Assembly: GCA_015709655.1 (NCBI GenBank)
Contig: CP054181.1
Coordinates: forward strand, 1,484,207 to 1,548,206
Direction: 5' to 3'
Length of the DNA stretch: 64,000 nt
Source of the DNA: Ignavibacteria bacterium
GTDB lineage: Bacteria > Bacteroidota > Ignavibacteria > Kapaibacteriales > Kapaibacteriaceae
Shown here piece by piece: positions 17,380 to 25,927 of the stretch. A model generated the notes under the pieces. The model had not been told where the DNA came from, did not search any database, and saw only the letters and a program-made list of their open reading frames with translations. How positions within the stretch are numbered: position 1 is the first letter of the stretch; each line of letters starts with the position of its first letter. Made by a program: the position numbers and the translations under genes.

Positions 17380-18157
17380 AAACTGGGAAAGGGGCTTGGG
17401 CAAACAGTCCGCTTGGCAGAGTAATGCTGGCTGTTACCAGCCAGTCGCCCGACATTGAGTAATTAACTCGACCAGAATACCATCCATTTACCGGTGTGCC
17501 TGGTTGAACATTCCCGTAGCTGCCATGGCCCATTGACGGCATGGATGGATCAAATACAATCGTTGCATTATTTACGGGTATAAAAACAAACTTATCGGTT
17601 GTTGAATGAAGCAAAAAACTAATATCATTCATACCAACAACGGGTTTTTTGTGTACTACGGAAGCAACATACATGATGCCGGCAGTGGTATCCCGAAAGG
17701 TATATACCCGCTTGGCAGGTTTCACTGTAATCGGCAGAGTAACCTGAACCGTGTTCCCACGATCAGGATCTTCAACCGTGACGTTAATAATCCATGCTGA
17801 ATCAGAAGGCATGGTAAACACCGAGGCGCAAGAATACAGCCCGCTGTCACCTGCCACAGATGATGATGGTTGTTCCACCGGACAGGAGTGGTGATACATT
17901 CCCATATCCATATCGGGGTTGATGGTAACGCCTGCATTATGCAGAACATTTCCCTGGTAGTGGGTGCGAATAAACAACACGTTGTATCCAACAGAAAGCG
18001 CTGAGTCAGCATAAAGCTCAACTTTATAGCCTCCCGAAGACCGGGAGGCTATAAGCATTTTAGAAATTTGGTCGGGTGTTACCGGCTGTGTTGGGTTAGA
18101 GCTGCACCCTGCTATAAGCCCCACAAGCACAGTTGCGAAAATCAGTTTAAATGTCAT
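17369..18157 (-). CDS. Met/His-rich exported lipoprotein with two YtkA/FixH-like domains
   Basis: A 262-residue lipoprotein (lipobox LIAGC near residue 18). Two similar halves are visible, each with a metal-suited cluster: NPDMDMGMYHHSCPVE around residue 85 and PSMPSMGHGSYG around residue 212, followed by immunoglobulin-like strands (NVTVEDPDRG; GRVNYSMSGDWLVTASI). The second half resembles YtkA-like domains. The Met/His clusters and the location between nosL and the copper receptor suggest periplasmic copper binding, which is an inference. Its stop overlaps the receptor start. Confidence 0.7.
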   Translation of the reverse strand: MTFKLIFATVLVGLIAGCSSNPTQPVTPDQISKMLIASRSSGGYKVELYADSALSVGYNVLFIRTHYQGNVLHNAGVTINPDMDMGMYHHSCPVEQPSSSVAGDSGLYSCASVFTMPSDSAWIINVTVEDPDRGNTVQVTLPITVKPAKRVYTFRDTTAGIMYVASVVHKKPVVGMNDISFLLHSTTDKFVFIPVNNATIVFDPSMPSMGHGSYGNVQPGTPVNGWYSGRVNYSMSGDWLVTASITLPSGLFAQAPFPVYVP

Positions 18158-18187
18158 GGCTCACTATCCGGGTAAAATGGGATTAAA

Positions 18188-18631
18188 CTACTGTAGAACT
18201 AACTTTCGAACTGCATCAAAGTTTAACACGTCGCCGGCAAAATTCAGCCGTACCTTTTCGCAGGTGGCAGAATCCTTAAATGCAGCAACATCCAACGTCA
18301 TTGGTGAATGAATCATATCGCTGTGCAGGTAGCATGCCGTTTCTGCCTTAATCAGAGTACCCGGCTCAAGAAAGTTTGTTACCCACAACGAGTGCACATC
18401 ATCGGAACTGACCGTACCTGCCTGTATGTAGTTAATCATGCATTCCGGTGCGTCAAAAACGAAGATTTTTCCTTTCTTCGTGACAATTTCAGCACCGAAC
18501 TTCTGGTCCGTAATACCCATCTTGCACGAGGCGCACTGCTCCTTATCGTAGTTAATACCCCGAGGTGCCGGTTCGGAACAAGCAACAAGGAACAGCAGAG
18601 TGAGCAGCAAGCATGATAGCCGAAGCGTCAT
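18188..18631 (-). CDS. nosL: Copper chaperone lipoprotein NosL
   Basis: NosL is an outer-membrane-anchored copper(I) chaperone for NosZ. The start at 18631 gives 147 residues with a lipoprotein signal (LTLLFLVACSEP) and overlaps the upstream membrane-protein stop by four bases (ATGA). The family motif is clear: CASCKMGITDQKFGAEIVTKKGKIFVFDAPECMINY, with the CxxCxM copper site. It sits between the membrane protein and the Met/His-rich lipoprotein. Confidence 0.93.
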   Translation of the reverse strand: MTLRLSCLLLTLLFLVACSEPAPRGINYDKEQCASCKMGITDQKFGAEIVTKKGKIFVFDAPECMINYIQAGTVSSDDVHSLWVTNFLEPGTLIKAETACYLHSDMIHSPMTLDVAAFKDSATCEKVRLNFAGDVLNFDAVRKLVLQ

Positions 18632-19233
18632 GTTTTTGCTCCTGCAAGAGGAGTGATTGATTTTGTTCTGCTCAGCCACCACGCAAGCATTGCCAGAATA
18701 GCTCCGAAAACAATAAAGCCGAAGCCAATGGCGGGATACGAGTGGGCAGTAAAGTTCAACAGCTGTTTCGATCCGATGAGAGGAGGCTGATATGACATAC
18801 CCTCGATTTTTATAATTGCCTTAGGGTCCAGATCGTGTCCATAGTCATATTCCCATTTCCAGAAATCATACATACCTACCGAACCGGCAATGGTAAGAAT
18901 GGCAAGCCAGGTAATGATCATCCACCGTTTCCCGAGGGCCCCGGCAACAATGCCAAGGCCCACAAGGATTAAAACAACTATTGGCATATACTCTAACTCG
19001 GGGATTGCATCCGGCTGAATAGGCTTCATGCCGATGTAATGGTTAAGAGTATTCAGGTTTTCAAGATCGTTGGGCCTGGAACCGGTAACCTTATCAATGT
19101 GGATGAAGATTCCCAGTTCACTGCCTTTCGGGTATTGCGGTGCTTCGAGCCATATACTCCACATTGGGAAAACGAAAAGTCCCAGCAAAGAGATAGCACC
19201 GGCAATCATTAGAACCCGATGTGTTAATTTCAT
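18628..19233 (-). CDS. Nos-cluster integral membrane protein
   Basis: A 201-residue protein with four predicted membrane segments (about residues 8–28, 84–102, 105–125, 170–190) and a periplasmic stretch between them (LNTLNHYIGMKPIQPDAIPELEY). Proteins of this form usually sit directly after nosZ in clade II nos clusters of Bacteroidota, from memory; their role in NosZ biogenesis or copper handling is not established. Eleven bases separate it from nosZ and it overlaps nosL. Confidence 0.75.
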   Translation of the reverse strand: MKLTHRVLMIAGAISLLGLFVFPMWSIWLEAPQYPKGSELGIFIHIDKVTGSRPNDLENLNTLNHYIGMKPIQPDAIPELEYMPIVVLILVGLGIVAGALGKRWMIITWLAILTIAGSVGMYDFWKWEYDYGHDLDPKAIIKIEGMSYQPPLIGSKQLLNFTAHSYPAIGFGFIVFGAILAMLAWWLSRTKSITPLAGAKT

Positions 19234-19244
19234 GTGTCTGTGCC

Positions 19245-21215
19245 TTATTTCTTGTTATTCCAGGTTAATTCTCCGGTGCCACCATTTGTTACCCGTACGT
19301 ATCCCTGCATTTCCTGGTGGAGTGCAGAGCAGAAATCAGTACAGTAGAACGGAAAGACTCCGGCTTTTTTGGGCTCCCATGTAATTGTTGCGGTTTCACC
19401 CGGCATAATGAGCAGTTCGGATGTGTTGGCACCCAGGACAGCAAAACCGTGCGGAACGTCCCAGTCTTGCTCAACATTGGTTACGTGCCAGAACACCTTA
19501 TCGCCGACCTTAACGCCTTCGATATTATCAGGGGCAAAGTGTGAGCGAATAGACGTAATGTAAACATGAACTTCGTTTCCTTTACGCTCTACACGTGCTT
19601 CTGATTCTTTGCGAGCAACGTGCGGGTGTTTATTCTCGGCAAGCTGGAAAATCTTGCGTGAGTTCTTCGTAATCAGGTCAGCCGGACATGCCACACCATA
19701 GTGGGGCTCTCCTATCGTTGGGAAGTCCAGAAGGAGTTGCATTTTGTCGCCAGAGATATCATAGAGCTGTGCCGACTGTGTTAGCTCTGGTCCTGTGGGC
19801 AGGTAGCGGTCCTTGGTGATCTTGTTGTATGCAATTACATACTTGCCCCACGGCTTGGTTGAGTTACCACCCGGAATCATAAGGTGACCGATAGAATAGT
19901 AGGTTGGCACGCGGTCAACAACTTTAAAATCTTTCAGTGACCATTTTACGATTTCAGACGATACGAACATCGAAGTATAGGCATAACCCTTACCGTCGAA
20001 TTCAGTATGGAGAGGCCCAAGTCCCGGACGTGGTACTTCGCCTGCCAGGCAAGCCTGATAGTTCAACACCGGGATACCGTCAATAACCTTATCGAATTTC
20101 TTGGCACTGATTGCTGACTGCATTTTCGAGAATGACATAACCGGGATAACAGTTGCAAGCTTACCACCGCCAACGATAAGTTCACCGGACGGATCAACGT
20201 CGCACCCGTGGGGTGACTTCGGTGTTGGTAAATAGTACAGAGCATCAGCAACATCGGCAGGTGACAGAACGCGTACTTGCTTTTTCATTGTGTGTGTGGC
20301 GCTGTGTGTTTCATCGTTGTACACGTTATGTGCGTAATCTACATCTACCATCTTGCCCTTGCCCTGAGCAACAGCCTCGGCACACTTTTTCCAGTTGATG
20401 GCAATGATGAAGTCCTTATCGTTTTGCGAAGCGTTGATCTCCTTCATTGTATGGGCTTGTTCGCTATTGTAGCAGGTAATAAACATCCAGTCTTTCGAGA
20501 CTCCTTTACCTGCGCGAGCAAGGTCATAGTCAAACCCGGGTACAAGCAACTGGAAGTCAATACCCATACGACCGGTTTCCTGGTCAACCTTTACGAATGA
20601 CAAAGCCCCTTTAAATTTCTGGGCATACTCCTGAATAGATACATCTTCTTGTGGGATAGGAACAGAGAAGCGTGTACCGGCAACTACGTATTCGGAATTT
20701 TCCGTCGAGAACGGCGAGCTGTGGTTGCCACCGCTATTGGGGATCTCGATGATTTCCTTCGTTCTGAAATCCGTCAGGTCAATGCGTGCAATACGGGGCG
20801 TGTTGTTGCCGTTAATGAAAACCCATTTGCCGTTGGGCACACCACCGGTTTGCGACATGTCGGGGTGGTGGGCGTCATCCCATGGAATAAAACCGTGCGA
20901 CGTCATCAGCATTGGTTTGGTTTCTTCGGAGAAGCCATAACCTTTTTCGGCATCTACCGAGAAAACCGGGATTACGCGGAACAGGCGTCCACTGGGTACT
21001 CCGTACACAGCAAGCTGACCGCTGAAACCACCCGATACAAAACTGTAAAACTCGTCTTTTTCACCGGGCTTAACATAAACCCGTGAAGCAGCATCCCCCG
21101 AAAGGGCACCGCCGGCTGACCCGCCATCTGAAGAACAGCCAACAATGACCAAGGCAACAATTGCCAGCAGGAGAGATCCTAAACGCTTATGGAGCGTACT
21201 CATAAAATACCTCAA
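19245..21215 (-). CDS. nosZ: Nitrous oxide reductase, clade II (Sec-exported)
   Basis: NosZ reduces N2O to N2 in the periplasm. The 656-residue protein starts with a lipoprotein-like Sec signal (ALVIVGCSSDGG) and not a twin-arginine one, as in clade II. CuZ histidines are visible in DDAHHPDMSQ, PKSPHGCDVDP, LGPLHTEFDGKGYAYTS and GEPHYGVA. The CuA motif at the C-terminus is FYCTDFCSALHQEM with Cys625, Cys629, His633 and Met636. It is followed by the membrane protein and nosL and preceded by a cytochrome c. No nosR or nosX is present, as is usual for clade II. Confidence 0.96.
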   Translation of the reverse strand: MRYFMSTLHKRLGSLLLAIVALVIVGCSSDGGSAGGALSGDAASRVYVKPGEKDEFYSFVSGGFSGQLAVYGVPSGRLFRVIPVFSVDAEKGYGFSEETKPMLMTSHGFIPWDDAHHPDMSQTGGVPNGKWVFINGNNTPRIARIDLTDFRTKEIIEIPNSGGNHSSPFSTENSEYVVAGTRFSVPIPQEDVSIQEYAQKFKGALSFVKVDQETGRMGIDFQLLVPGFDYDLARAGKGVSKDWMFITCYNSEQAHTMKEINASQNDKDFIIAINWKKCAEAVAQGKGKMVDVDYAHNVYNDETHSATHTMKKQVRVLSPADVADALYYLPTPKSPHGCDVDPSGELIVGGGKLATVIPVMSFSKMQSAISAKKFDKVIDGIPVLNYQACLAGEVPRPGLGPLHTEFDGKGYAYTSMFVSSEIVKWSLKDFKVVDRVPTYYSIGHLMIPGGNSTKPWGKYVIAYNKITKDRYLPTGPELTQSAQLYDISGDKMQLLLDFPTIGEPHYGVACPADLITKNSRKIFQLAENKHPHVARKESEARVERKGNEVHVYITSIRSHFAPDNIEGVKVGDKVFWHVTNVEQDWDVPHGFAVLGANTSELLIMPGETATITWEPKKAGVFPFYCTDFCSALHQEMQGYVRVTNGGTGELTWNNKK

Positions 21216-21234
21216 ACAATTAGTGGTGTGTTAG

Positions 21235-21705
21235 TTATTTGGATTTACTTGCATAGTCGCGGAGATACTCAAGAACGGCACGAGCATCCTTTTCGTCAAC
21301 ACTTTGGTTAGGCATGGTAATCAGAAACTCCTGAAGCAAACACTTAGCAGTATCATCGTTTGCAAGCATGGTTTCTGTATCCAGAATCATGTTCATAATG
21401 TATTCCGGAGGCCTTCTGTTTGTTACGTCACCCAGTGCCGGACCAACGTAGCGCTCGTCCATTTTATGGCAGGCAGTACACTTCAGATCAAAAACCTCAT
21501 GCCCTGCAGCAGCCATTTTGGCATCTATACCAGGGCCAACATCAACACTTTTAATAATCCCGTAGGTTTTCTTTTCCTGCTGCTTTTCCATGAACGACGG
21601 AACTTCGTCACTGCTGCCAGACTCGTTTGACCCGCAAGCCACTACAAGCAGTGCTGTTGCAACAAGTACAAGATGAACACGGGCTTTCCTGTAAAGTGTT
21701 TTCAT
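21235..21705 (-). CDS. Lipoprotein mono-haem cytochrome c
   Basis: A 156-residue lipoprotein (lipobox LVVAC at about residue 24) with one haem-binding CTACH (residues 76–80), the class I motif VGPALGDVTNRRPPEYI, and a probable axial Met in LITMPNQS (about residue 130). It ends 19 bases before nosZ on the same strand. The likely role is electron delivery to NosZ in place of NosR; this is from context. Clade II clusters often carry such a cytochrome. Confidence 0.9.
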   Translation of the reverse strand: MKTLYRKARVHLVLVATALLVVACGSNESGSSDEVPSFMEKQQEKKTYGIIKSVDVGPGIDAKMAAAGHEVFDLKCTACHKMDERYVGPALGDVTNRRPPEYIMNMILDTETMLANDDTAKCLLQEFLITMPNQSVDEKDARAVLEYLRDYASKSK

Positions 21706-21744
21706 TATATTTCCTTTAAAAAAGTGAATTATGTGGTTTGCTTT

Positions 21745-22416
21745 TTATAGTTGGGCGAGCAGCCGCGGAAAGAGTACAGCGTTTTCAAGATATTGGTGCT
21801 GCACGGTATCTTCGAAAAGCATTTTAATGCCCGCATAAACAGCTCTGTGAGTGCCACAGGCTCCCTCCGGTGGCTGGAACTCGTTGGTAAGGACACGTAA
21901 ACGCTGAAGTTTTTTCCCAACAGCTTCGTGCTCTACCTCATTGCGCTCCACTACCTGCTTTATCGTGTTATGATCGAATTGCCTTGCAGCTATTGAGAAC
22001 AGATACTTCTCTTCATCCTCAAGGTGCTCCGCAAAGGCTTTGTAAAGGTCTTCGAGCAGCTCAAGTATTGCAACTGTTTCGGCATACAGTTCACCATGCT
22101 TCCTTACAACCTTCGTCATCTGCTGTATCATTTTCGGAAGAGATGTTCGCACAAACGAGTGGTGGTTGGTAATGATAAAGTCAACAAGAAAACTGGTGGG
22201 CCACAAGTCAACATGCAAACACTTTGCAGATTTGGTTGGATCTATTGACAGTATCTCGTTTAGGATGACCGTAGTATCCAGCCCCTTCATGACACATGCA
22301 TCTTTTAGCGATACGCGACTTTCACCCAGGAAGCCAAGTTTGTACTTGTACATCACATCAACAGCTGCAGGGAGCTGCTTTACGATGTCGGCCAGTGTTG
22401 ATTGAATAGTAACCAT
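21745..22416 (-). CDS. Ric/ScdA/YtfE-like di-iron hemerythrin protein
   Basis: Ric proteins repair iron-sulfur clusters damaged by nitric oxide. The 223-residue protein has a short N-terminal DUF542-like domain (TLADIVKQLPAAVDVMYKYKLGFLG) and a hemerythrin domain with its ligands: DFIITNHHSFVR, HLEDEEKYLF, HEAVGKKL and HQYLENAVLFPRLL. The N-terminal domain lacks the paired cysteines (YCCGG) of canonical Ric: the site reads YKLGFLG. It lies 41 bases after the Rrf2 gene, so both are probably one unit, consistent with NO stress during denitrification. Confidence 0.8.
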   Translation of the reverse strand: MVTIQSTLADIVKQLPAAVDVMYKYKLGFLGESRVSLKDACVMKGLDTTVILNEILSIDPTKSAKCLHVDLWPTSFLVDFIITNHHSFVRTSLPKMIQQMTKVVRKHGELYAETVAILELLEDLYKAFAEHLEDEEKYLFSIAARQFDHNTIKQVVERNEVEHEAVGKKLQRLRVLTNEFQPPEGACGTHRAVYAGIKMLFEDTVQHQYLENAVLFPRLLAQL

Positions 22417-22457
22417 AGTTTAAATCCTTGAGTGCAGATCCCTAAAATGGAAAGGGG

Positions 22458-22907
22458 CTAAGCAATGCGCAGTCCTTTTGTGTACATCCTTGAAGCCACA
22501 TCTGCAAGAGTAGTTGATGAAAACATTAGCCGCAATCTGGTTCGTTCAACAGCCCACGTTGTATGCATTGCACACGGTGTGGCATCACTGCAGTCTTTCA
22601 ACCCCAGCAAACACTCGGTAAACGGTTCCTTCCCATCAGCCACAATGATAATGTCGAGAAGCGAAATCGTCTTGGCCGGCTTGCTTAACGCAACGCCTCC
22701 GCGCGAACTGCGCTGCGACCTGAGAATTTTATGCTGAACCAGGACGGCTATGATTTTTTTCAGGAAATGATACGGTATGTTCAAGGCCTCCGAAATTTCC
22801 AGCACAGGCGTGTATACAGCCGGATGCTCGTCCAAACTGTCCAATGCCTCCTTCCGCGCGAGATATGCGCTGGCCTGAATTGCATACGTGGAAGATTTCG
22901 ATAACAT
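22458..22907 (-). CDS. Rrf2-family transcriptional regulator
   Basis: A 149-residue winged-helix regulator starting MLSKSSTYAIQASAYLA, with the recognition segment ISEALNIPYHFLKKIIAVLVQHKILRSQRSSRGGVALSKP and the three-cysteine cluster CLLGLKDCSDATPC (about residues 100–113) that binds an iron-sulfur cluster in NsrR and IscR. The first gene of the nos run, it has a strong Bacteroidota promoter and palindrome just upstream, so it probably controls itself and the operon in response to NO or oxygen. Whether it is an NsrR or another subtype cannot be told. Confidence 0.87.
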   Translation of the reverse strand: MLSKSSTYAIQASAYLARKEALDSLDEHPAVYTPVLEISEALNIPYHFLKKIIAVLVQHKILRSQRSSRGGVALSKPAKTISLLDIIIVADGKEPFTECLLGLKDCSDATPCAMHTTWAVERTRLRLMFSSTTLADVASRMYTKGLRIA

Positions 22908-22920
22908 AATGACAATAAGA

Positions 22921-22971
22921 GATAAGAGAGTCCCTTATCACAAAGTTACGGCAGTCTAAAGTGCGGTGCAA
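22921..22971 (-). promoter_or_regulatory. Promoter and palindromic operator of the Rrf2–nos operon
   Basis: On the minus strand TTG (22969–22971), a 20-base spacer and TAACTTTG (22941–22948) match the Bacteroidota consensus. Immediately downstream is the perfect inverted repeat GATAAG-N7-CTTATC (22921–22939), which would overlap the transcription start. It is the likely site for autoregulation by the Rrf2 protein. Confidence 0.6.
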
Positions 22972-23003
22972 GTTTTTTTTAAACTCGAACGAATCCGGCG
23001 CGG

Positions 23004-23034
23004 TATGGGCTAACTCCGGTTATTTCGTAGGCGG
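23004..23034 (+). repeat. Imperfect ~31-bp direct repeat, left copy
   Basis: The stretch from TATGGGCTAACTCC to TTATTTCGTAGGCGG recurs at 25662–25693 with a few changes and two single-base indels. The last 15 bases, TTATTTCGTAGGCGG, are identical. The two copies bracket an orfA remnant and two exported-protein genes. Confidence 0.75.
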
Positions 23035-23091
23035 ACTCGTGATTGTCAGTTGATTGTAAGGCTCATGAACAGTAATGCTGATTTGTAAGGC

Positions 23092-23325
23092 TTACGCTTG
23101 CTCAGCGAGCATCTGCCTGAAGGCCTGATTCTCTAGCCGTAGCCGGTGGTTCTCAGGGTCGGCTTTGCGCACAGTGCCGGACAATCCTGCTGCTCCCAAT
23201 ACCTGGAGCTTGTTCTTCCAGTTGTGGACCCGACTTGCCGTTTTACCTGGTTTAGGGGATGTGCCTTCACGCTCTGCTTCTTCCGGGACCGCACGTTGGG
23301 TTTTCCTGTTCCAGCTCTGGCATGT
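23092..23325 (-). pseudogene. IS3-family transposase OrfA, C-terminal remnant
   Basis: The minus strand carries an open frame of about 78 codons without a start, ending TAA at 23092. It encodes KTASRVHNWKNKL (helix-turn-helix end) and the leucine-zipper segment ADPENHRLRLENQAFRQMLA that closes OrfA of IS3-type elements. No orfB follows, and the N-terminal part is cut by a stop near 23326. The rest of 22972–23578 shows no gene. It is a decayed insertion sequence and not the same as the intact IS at 41970–43239. Confidence 0.7.
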
Positions 23326-23578
23326 TCACATCAACGACTCCTGTGTTGATTCCTTGTACAATCTGGGGTCCTTCTACAGTCATCTGGAGGATAGAAAGGG
23401 ACAGGTTGTAAACCATTTTGTACGCATCGGAGGACTGAGGATGGAGATTCAGTCTATGGTGACAGTGCATCAGGTCCTGATTCAGGAGACCATGAGATAC
23501 AATGATTTGGAATAATGCTATTTTTTTTTTACATTAGTAAGCAAATACTGTATTGTTCATATTATCTGGGAGGAGACT

Positions 23579-24046
23579 ATGAATTCCTTTACGAAACTCA
23601 CATTCCTGTTTGTTGCAGGCTTGTGTTATAATCTTGGTTCAGTTATGGCGGCTACTGCTGAGTACACACTTGTCCGGATGAAACCCGGCCAAGGGAATAG
23701 GCAGTTTATAACGCCTGGTGATGATTCACAGGGATATTGTCCGGACCAAGGGGATAATTGCTACGTTATCGTATCAGTGGATGGCCCGGATGGTCCGTGC
23801 GACGAGGTTCTGCCGGGCGGTTTGATTTTAACGGGTAAAGTGTCGGGTGTTACCGGCTATCACGTCAATGGTGTGGACTCTCAGGCGATTCCGAAATCAG
23901 GTTTCACGTTTGCTCCAGGTGAATACGCGGTACGAATTACGGCATGCTCGGCATATCCTTCGTATGTTAATATGCAGGTTAGCCTGGATGGCATCGTGGT
24001 TGAACCGGATGGTACATTTAGAGTGCTATTTCCCTATATTCCGTAG
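23579..24046 (+). CDS. Small exported protein of unknown function
   Basis: A 155-residue protein with a clear signal peptide (FTKLTFLFVAGLCYNLGSVMAA) and a strong ribosome site GGGAGGAG just upstream. The mature part has four cysteines (DQGDNCYVIVSVDGPDGPCDEV; ITACSAYP) and a strand-rich look. I do not recognise a family. The next gene is also exported and starts 49 bases later, so the two are probably a unit. Confidence 0.75.
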   Translation: MNSFTKLTFLFVAGLCYNLGSVMAATAEYTLVRMKPGQGNRQFITPGDDSQGYCPDQGDNCYVIVSVDGPDGPCDEVLPGGLILTGKVSGVTGYHVNGVDSQAIPKSGFTFAPGEYAVRITACSAYPSYVNMQVSLDGIVVEPDGTFRVLFPYIP

Positions 24047-24094
24047 AGTTTCGAGCCGCTAAATGCTATCATCGTTAACGAAGGGGGCTGCGTT

Positions 24095-25636
24095 TTGGTA
24101 ATCCGGTTTTTGTGGATAGTTCTGGTATGTTGCGGTACAGCATACATGGTGACAGCGCAGGGAGCAGCAGATTCCGCATCGGGTTTGCAGTATTATACCA
24201 CAACAACAGTATCGGACCGCATTGCCATACCACGTGTACTACGGCAGCGCGGCGGACTGGTTGTGCACGTGAATACAGAGTCATGCTCAGTGTGTATGCT
24301 AAACGTACGGACAGTTCTGAACCTGGCCGGCGATAACAGTCTTCCAACGGTAGTGTACGCACGAACAAGCTCGTATACGCAGTACGAGGAAATCAAGTCA
24401 CAATTCCCGGACGCAGAAGTTATATATGATGAATTGGGAGCGTATGCGCAGTTGCACCATGTCACCAACTATCCAGTGATTATGGTAGCAGATAAATACG
24501 GTAGTGTTCGCTACGTAGGCGTACCTGGCGGGACAAACACATTTGATATCCAGTCGTGCAGGATATCAATTGTGAGTCTTGCAACTGAAAAAGATCCATC
24601 AGAACCGTTTGTGCTTCCGGAGGTTACACCCATTGTAGATATTTCGCAGACTATCGGCAGGCGAATGTCTGTATTTTCATCATTGAAGCATGCCCCTGAC
24701 GGAGGCAGCATTGTCATGCTCGATAGGGTTGGCTCAACGCTATCCAGCATTTCAGTACAGACAGGAACGAAGCTACTGTGGCTGAAACACCTTGATTCGG
24801 CAACCAATATTCCTACGCTTCACCGGCCAATGTTGGTTGCCGTATCAAATAGTGCCGACAGTGTTCTTATTGCCGACCAGGACCTGATGACTAGCAGATG
24901 TTTTGGGTATTGGTATACTCCGGGAACCGGTAAAGCCAATGTTATCGATCTCCCCGAAGGCAGCAGGTCACGTACGATGTTAAGTATGGGATGGGATGAT
25001 TCCACGAAAACGTTGTGGGTATCAAGAAGACCTGCCTACTGGCAGTCCGACCCCGACACAGTGCAAACCAGCATCTTATGTGTCGCCAACGATGGTACGC
25101 CAAGTTATCATGGTGGGTTTACAGATGGAGTATTGGCAAGCTACTGCCCCGGTTTTTACTGGTCAGCCGTGACTGAAACACCACACTACATGATTGAACT
25201 GCAAAGTCTCTCGAAAACGATAAATGTTTATGACAGGTCGTCGAAGAATTACACTACCGTGCACCTTGAGTACCCGCAGCGCCATTCGATTAATGCACTT
25301 GAAAGGATTAAGCACATAACACGAAACAGTTCAGTAGAAGCTGTCAAGGAAGCTGCAGATTCAATACAGGTTCTTAACCGTGTTATAGGCTCACGCACTG
25401 AAGATGAGATATTGGTATACTCACGGACAACGACAAACCACTATCCTGAATTATCGCAAAAATGGTCAGGTAAGTATGTTCACTATGTTACCCGCCACAA
25501 GGTACCCAGTGGTAAGTGTACTGGCTTCTGGTTCCTACCTGACGGTATAATACCCCAGGATTATGATGGGAACATACTGTATTGTACAGACTTTGAAGTG
25601 AAAGAACAAAAGATTGTAACGATTAGTCTGGAGTAA
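24095..25636 (+). CDS. Exported protein with thioredoxin-like domain and beta-propeller-like C-terminal part
   Basis: The frame opens at a TTG preceded by AAGGGGG and encodes 513 residues with a signal peptide ending near VTAQG. Residues about 48–150 resemble a thioredoxin fold: VVHVNTESCSVCMLN has a CSVC redox pair and HVTNYPVIMV the cis-proline. The remaining 350 residues are strand-rich with repeated hydrophobic turns, like six-bladed propeller proteins of Bacteroidota, though I cannot assign a family. The start codon is inferred from the ribosome site and signal peptide. Confidence 0.7.
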   Translation: MVIRFLWIVLVCCGTAYMVTAQGAADSASGLQYYTTTTVSDRIAIPRVLRQRGGLVVHVNTESCSVCMLNVRTVLNLAGDNSLPTVVYARTSSYTQYEEIKSQFPDAEVIYDELGAYAQLHHVTNYPVIMVADKYGSVRYVGVPGGTNTFDIQSCRISIVSLATEKDPSEPFVLPEVTPIVDISQTIGRRMSVFSSLKHAPDGGSIVMLDRVGSTLSSISVQTGTKLLWLKHLDSATNIPTLHRPMLVAVSNSADSVLIADQDLMTSRCFGYWYTPGTGKANVIDLPEGSRSRTMLSMGWDDSTKTLWVSRRPAYWQSDPDTVQTSILCVANDGTPSYHGGFTDGVLASYCPGFYWSAVTETPHYMIELQSLSKTINVYDRSSKNYTTVHLEYPQRHSINALERIKHITRNSSVEAVKEAADSIQVLNRVIGSRTEDEILVYSRTTTNHYPELSQKWSGKYVHYVTRHKVPSGKCTGFWFLPDGIIPQDYDGNILYCTDFEVKEQKIVTISLE

Positions 25637-25927
25637 GTAGTCAGCTCCTTGGTGATGTGGATATTGGGCTACCCTCCGTTATTTCGTAGGCGGCGTTACC
25701 CGACAACTCATGCTCAATGCTGTGGGTAACGAAGTATTGGTGGACGAGATGTGACGCAAATCGGCTGCGGTTGTCCCTTCACACCGAGCACGGTCAGCAT
25801 CATGGCGTAGCATCTGCTACCGTGGATGTGTACGTACTTGATTTCGAATTCAAGTTGTGTTGAATGTGGTCAGGAGATCGTACTTCCCGAAGGTATGTTG
25901 TCCACACTCGAGTATTCTGGTAAACCC
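25637..25927. other. Gene-free stretch with decayed sequence
   Basis: No credible gene is present. It holds the right copy of the 31-bp repeat (25662–25693), a distant inverted repeat CGTTACCC/GGGTAACG around it, and a short plus-strand frame ending near 25942 that encodes a CxxC-containing tail (SCVECGQEI), perhaps the remains of a lost gene. Confidence 0.4.
25662..25693 (+). repeat. Imperfect ~31-bp direct repeat, right copy
   Basis: This is the partner of 23004–23034 in the same orientation, sharing GGGCTA..CTCCG and the exact 15-mer TTATTTCGTAGGCGG. The interval between the copies is 2.66 kb. Confidence 0.75.

Noticed and set aside
23004-25693. Repeat copies as part of a CRISPR array
   Set aside because: Only two imperfect copies 2.66 kb apart, with genes between them and no spacers.
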